Below are positions 60,625-64,000 of a stretch of DNA of 64,000 nucleotides, one piece after another (position 1 is the first letter of the stretch; every line of letters begins with the position of its first letter). Position numbers and translations under genes: made by a program. Where the stretch lies: positions 558,001 through 622,000 of the forward strand of contig JACKEN010000003.1 in NCBI GenBank assembly GCA_020632995.1, in the 5' to 3' direction. A model generated the notes under the pieces. The model was given only the letters and a program-made list of their open reading frames with translations. It was not told the origin of the DNA and searched no databases. The DNA is from Deltaproteobacteria bacterium. GTDB taxonomy: Bacteria; Myxococcota; Kuafuiibacteriia; Kuafuiibacteriales; Kuafuiibacteriaceae.

Positions 60625-62712
60625 GTGGGCTTCATCGACACCACGCGGATGCTGGTCCTCCTGGCGTTCCGCAACCTCTTCAGCCACCGGGTGAAGACGG
60701 CCATCGTGGGCATGATCATGCTCTTTGGCACCCTCCTTGTGGTCATGGGCACCGCCCTGGTGGACTCCATCGAGCGGGCCATGGAGCAGAGCATCACCGC
60801 CAGCCTGGCCGGGCACCTTCAGGTCTACTCGGCCAAGGGCAAGGACCAGCTCGCCCTGTTCGGCGGCGGTTTCATGGGCGCGGACGACATCGGCCGCATC
60901 GACGACTTCAGCAAGGTGCAAGACGCCTTGTCGAAGGTGGCGAACGTGGAGGCGGTGGTGCCGATGGGCCTCGAGGGGGCCACCGTCACCGCGCCGGGCG
61001 AGCTGGAGGGGGCCCTGGAGCGCCTCCGCGTCGCGGTGCGGGCGAACGACAAGGCGCCCCTCGCCACCCTGCAGGCCCAGATCAAGGAGCTCCTCCAGCA
61101 GATGAAGGAGGAGCGCAAGGTCAGCCTCACCATCACCACCGACACGAAGGACCTCAACGAGCAGATCGCGAAGCTGGACGAGGGCCTCTCGGACGCGCTG
61201 TGGGCGCGCTTCGAGGAGGATCCGCTGGCGGTGCTGGAGTTCCTCGACACCCAGGTCGCGCCCCTCGCCGAGGAGGGGCGGCTCATGTACTTCCGGTACC
61301 TGGGCACCGACGTCGACCTGTTCGTGCAGCACTTCGATCGCTTCGAGGTGGTGAAGGGCGAGCGCATCCCGCCCCACACCCGCGGCTTCATGTTCAGCGA
61401 GCGCTTCTACGAGCGCGTCGTGAAGCACCGCATCGCCCGCTACATGGACCGGGTCAACGAGAGCCTGCACGAGGAGGACCTCACCATCGCCGACGACGCG
61501 GGCCTGCAGTCCCTCATCCGCCGGAGCGCGCGGCAGCACCGCTACATCACGTACCAGCTCGACGCGAAGGAGTCCGCGCAGCTCACCGACGAGCTGAAGG
61601 CGCTCTTGCCCGAGGTGCAGGGTGGCCTGCCGGAGCTCCTGGCCGAGTTCCTCACCGTCACCGACGAGAACTTCGACGCGCGGTACGCGTGGTTCTACGC
61701 GCACGTCGCGCCGATGCTCGAGATGTACGCGATCGACGTGGGCGACACGATGACGGTGCGGTCCTACACCAAGAGCGGGTTCTTGAAGGCGCTGAACATC
61801 AAGCTGTTCGGGGTGTACCGCTTCAAGGGCCTCGAGAGCAGCGACCTCGCCTCCGGCACCAACCTGATGGACATGCTCACCTTCCGCGAGCTCTACGGCC
61901 TGATGACCGACGCCAAGAAGGCGGAGCTGTCGGCGATCAAGGACGAGGTGGGCCTGAAGGACGTGGCGGCGGAGGACGCCGAGGCCGCGTTCTTCGGCGA
62001 GGGGGCGGGCGAGGTGGTCGCGCGGGTGGACGCCGAGGGGTTTGACGAGTTCGCGGACGTGAAGCTCGCCCGTACCGAGACGGTGGCGGTGGACCGCACC
62101 TTCACCCAGAGCGAGGTCGACCACGGCATGGCGCTGAACGCGGCGGTGGTGCTGAAGGACCGCACCCGGATCAAGGCCTCCATGATCGAGGTGGAGCAGG
62201 CCCTCAAGGACGCGGGCCTCGACATGAAGGTGGTGGACTGGCGCACCGCCTCGGGGCTGGTGGGGCAGTTCGTGCTCCTCATCCGGGCGGTGCTCTACAT
62301 CGCGATCTTCATCATCTTCGTGGTGGCCCTGGTGATCATCAACAACAGCATGGTGATGGCGACCATGGAGCGCACCACCGAGATCGGCACCATGCGGGCG
62401 ATCGGGGCCCAGCGGAGGCTGGTGCTCAACATGTTCATGCTCGAGACCATGATGCTCGGCGTCCTCGCCGGGGCGGTGGGGGCGGGCCTCGGGGCGGGCC
62501 TGACCACCTGGCTGGGCGCGGTGGGCCTCCCGGCGCCGAACCGCCAGCTGATCTTCCTCTTCGGTGGCCCGCGACTATTCCCCGAGGTCGGTGCGTCCAA
62601 CCTCGTGGCGGGCCTGGTGGTGATCATCGTGGTGAGCTTGATCTCGACCCTGTACCCGGCGTTCATCGCCACCCGCATCTCGCCGGTGGCGGCGATGCGG
62701 ACGGAGGAGTGA
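60625..62712 (+). CDS. FtsX-like permease (LolC/E- or MacB-type), long ectodomain
   Basis: 695 aa, GTG start with GAGGAGGG upstream. One membrane helix near the N-terminus (RVKTAIVGMIMLFGTLLVVMGTALVDS), a very long periplasmic region (~45-540) with helical and mixed parts, then three helices in the FtsX fold (FVLLIRAVLYIAIFIIFVVALVIINNSMVMATMERTTEIGTMRAIGAQRR, MLETMMLGVLAGAVGAGLGAGL, LVAGLVVIIVVSLISTLYP). The conserved ERTTEIGTMRAIGA cytoplasmic loop contacts the ATPase. The ectodomain is longer than in typical LolC/E (~400 aa proteins). Substrate unknown; lipoproteins are a reasonable guess given how many this genome window encodes. Confidence 0.9.
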   Translation: MGFIDTTRMLVLLAFRNLFSHRVKTAIVGMIMLFGTLLVVMGTALVDSIERAMEQSITASLAGHLQVYSAKGKDQLALFGGGFMGADDIGRIDDFSKVQDALSKVANVEAVVPMGLEGATVTAPGELEGALERLRVAVRANDKAPLATLQAQIKELLQQMKEERKVSLTITTDTKDLNEQIAKLDEGLSDALWARFEEDPLAVLEFLDTQVAPLAEEGRLMYFRYLGTDVDLFVQHFDRFEVVKGERIPPHTRGFMFSERFYERVVKHRIARYMDRVNESLHEEDLTIADDAGLQSLIRRSARQHRYITYQLDAKESAQLTDELKALLPEVQGGLPELLAEFLTVTDENFDARYAWFYAHVAPMLEMYAIDVGDTMTVRSYTKSGFLKALNIKLFGVYRFKGLESSDLASGTNLMDMLTFRELYGLMTDAKKAELSAIKDEVGLKDVAAEDAEAAFFGEGAGEVVARVDAEGFDEFADVKLARTETVAVDRTFTQSEVDHGMALNAAVVLKDRTRIKASMIEVEQALKDAGLDMKVVDWRTASGLVGQFVLLIRAVLYIAIFIIFVVALVIINNSMVMATMERTTEIGTMRAIGAQRRLVLNMFMLETMMLGVLAGAVGAGLGAGLTTWLGAVGLPAPNRQLIFLFGGPRLFPEVGASNLVAGLVVIIVVSLISTLYPAFIATRISPVAAMRTEE

Positions 62713-62716
62713 CGCC

Positions 62717-64000
62717 ATGGGGGTGTTCATCCGCATCGCGCTCCGGAACCTGATGCAGGCCCGCCTGCGCAGCTTCTTCCTCACCGTGGCCCTCAGCCTG
62801 GTGACGATGCTCCTGGTGATCCTCCTAGGGCTCTCCCAGGGGCTGACCGAGACCATCGTCAAGAACGCCACCACCCTGGCCTCCGGGCACCTGAACGTGG
62901 CCGGGTTCTTCAAGGCCAAGGCGAGCGACGCCAACCCGATCGTCACCCACCGGGCCGAGGTCCGAAAGGCGGTGGAGGAGAGCATCACCGGGGTCGACTT
63001 CATCATCGACCGGGCCCGCGGCTGGGCCCGCGTGGTGAGCGACGTCTCCTCCATGAACGCCGGCCTCACCGGGGTCGACGCGAAGGAGGAGAGCCGCCTG
63101 TTCGAGATCCTCCAGCTCGCCAAGCAGAGCGAGTACAAGGAGGGCGGCTCGGACGAGGTGAAGGGCGACGCCCGGCGCCTCGCCAACAAGAACACCGCCC
63201 TGATCTTCGCCGCCCAGGCCAAGCGCCTCGAGGTGGACGTGGGCGACAAGCTCACGGTCGCGGTGGAGACCATGAAGGGGGCCCGCAACACCGCGGAGTT
63301 CGAGATCGTGGGGATCGCCCGCGACATCGGGATCATGAGCAACTGGAGCGTCTTCACCGACAAGGCGAGCCTGCTGGAGCTCTACCGCCTCGACGCCGAC
63401 GTCACCGGCGCGATCCAGATCTACCTCGACGACGTCGACCGCGCCCCCAAGGCGATGGGCGAGCTCCGCCTCGCCCTCGAGGACAAGGGCTACACGGTGA
63501 TGGAGCATGACCCCCGGCCGTTCTGGGCCAAGTTCGAGGGGGTCTCGGGCGAGGACTGGACCGGCCAGCGCCTCGACCTCACCACCTGGAGCGACGAGGT
63601 CTCGTTCCTGCTGTGGATCATCACCGCGGTCGACAGCATCTCGTTCGTGCTCGTGGGGATCCTGGTGGTGATCATCGCGGTCGGGATCATGAACAGCATG
63701 TGGATGAGCGTGCGGGAGCGGACCCCCGAGGTGGGGACCCTGCGGGCGATCGGCATGTCCCGGCGGCGGGTGCTCCTGATGTTCATGCTCGAGGCCCTGA
63801 TCCTGGGGCTGGTGGCCACCAGCCTGGGGGGCGCGGCGGGCGCCTTCATCGCGCGCTCCATCGACGCGGCCCACGTGCACGTGAGCGTCGACGCGGTGCG
63901 CCTGATCCTCATGAGCGACACCCTCCACCTCTCGGTGGGGGTGCAACAGGTGTTGACGGCGGTCATCGCCTTCACCCTCATCTCGGGCCTCTCCGCTCTG
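62717..64000 (+). CDS. Second FtsX-like permease, 3' partial at window edge
   Basis: Open from ATG 62717 (4 bp after the previous stop) to the end of the window, 428 codons without stop. Start MGVFIRIALRNLMQARLRSFFLTVALSLVTMLLVILLGLSQGL is a first membrane helix. A periplasmic part follows (SGHLNVAGFFKAKASDANPIV, GDKLTVAVETMKGARNTAEFEIVGIARDIGIMSNWSVF). Then come two helices of the FtsX unit with SVRERTPEVGTLRAIGMSRRRVLLMFMLEALILGLVATSLGG. A heteromeric LolC/LolE-like pair with the preceding permease is likely. Confidence 0.9.
   Translation, partial: MGVFIRIALRNLMQARLRSFFLTVALSLVTMLLVILLGLSQGLTETIVKNATTLASGHLNVAGFFKAKASDANPIVTHRAEVRKAVEESITGVDFIIDRARGWARVVSDVSSMNAGLTGVDAKEESRLFEILQLAKQSEYKEGGSDEVKGDARRLANKNTALIFAAQAKRLEVDVGDKLTVAVETMKGARNTAEFEIVGIARDIGIMSNWSVFTDKASLLELYRLDADVTGAIQIYLDDVDRAPKAMGELRLALEDKGYTVMEHDPRPFWAKFEGVSGEDWTGQRLDLTTWSDEVSFLLWIITAVDSISFVLVGILVVIIAVGIMNSMWMSVRERTPEVGTLRAIGMSRRRVLLMFMLEALILGLVATSLGGAAGAFIARSIDAAHVHVSVDAVRLILMSDTLHLSVGVQQVLTAVIAFTLISGLSAL

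Noticed and set aside
59764..62124. 786-aa - strand open frame opposite the ABC exporter genes
   Set aside because: Antisense shadow of recognised ATPase and permease genes; no motifs of its own.

Overview
The window is very GC-rich, with strong G/C preference at third codon positions. It carries several marks of a Myxococcota (deltaproteobacterial) chromosome: many lipoproteins with Asp-Ala-Gly or Pro-Asp-rich linkers, a myxobacterial Cys-rich (DUF4215-type) repeat next to an FG-GAP propeller, a Ser/Thr kinase with a C-terminal extracytoplasmic domain, and a large envelope and exopolysaccharide gene content. I saw no rRNA, tRNA, CRISPR array or transposase. The organism call is inference from these features.

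1-14.3 kb is a glycan-use locus, probably for a beta-glucan. On the + strand there is a 5'-truncated GH2-like TIM-barrel glycosidase joined to a long beta-strand-rich, porin-like C-terminal part, then two lipoproteins. On the - strand an operon runs lipoprotein / ROK regulator / GH16 beta-glucanase. Then on the + strand come a very large GH94/GH149-like enzyme, an 801-aa lipoprotein built of repeated Big2-like and carbohydrate-binding-like modules, and a GPH-family sugar:cation symporter. Two promoters of the same design (TTGACA-N17-TA[C/G]TTT) each run directly into a TTTGTTCG-type inverted repeat that resembles the Bacillus XylR operator. This ties the - strand operon and the lipoprotein-transporter unit to the locus's own ROK protein.

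14.4-24.6 kb is a surface-polysaccharide cluster: two SAM methyltransferases, an O-antigen-ligase/polymerase-like protein with a TPR tail, a HAD phosphatase, a polytopic membrane protein, a GT4 glycosyltransferase, a Wzx-type flippase and a convergent FkbM methyltransferase. It is followed by a 1045-aa lipoprotein with four NBR1-like Ig domains, a Cys-rich repeat and an FG-GAP propeller, closed by a strong bidirectional hairpin.

28.1-34.1 kb holds four genes in a row whose reading frames are broken by small indels (membrane protein N-terminus, lipocalin/Svf1-like protein, VWA lipoprotein, PAS hybrid histidine kinase). This is either local decay or local consensus errors. 34.1-36.8 kb has a CoA-binding protein, a His-containing membrane protein and a methyltransferase. 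36.8-44.2 kb looks accessory: tandem repeats, a small membrane protein, a TetR regulator with a perfect 23-bp palindrome, a rifampin phosphotransferase, and six small genes of unknown function on the - strand. A distant relative of the membrane protein at 34.8 kb lies just beyond, at 44.2 kb.

44.2-49.7 kb has a second sugar/envelope group (GT4, rfbC, DUF218, wecB and a highly charged exported protein). 49.8-56.1 kb has a FabH-like synthase and a complete ISC iron-sulfur operon (iscS-iscU-iscA-hscB-hscA). Its first gene encodes a MerR-family protein with a four-cysteine tail instead of IscR, preceded by two MerR-type inverted repeats. 56.2-64.0 kb has two lipoproteins, a Ser/Thr kinase, and a LolCDE/MacB-like ABC exporter whose second permease runs off the window.
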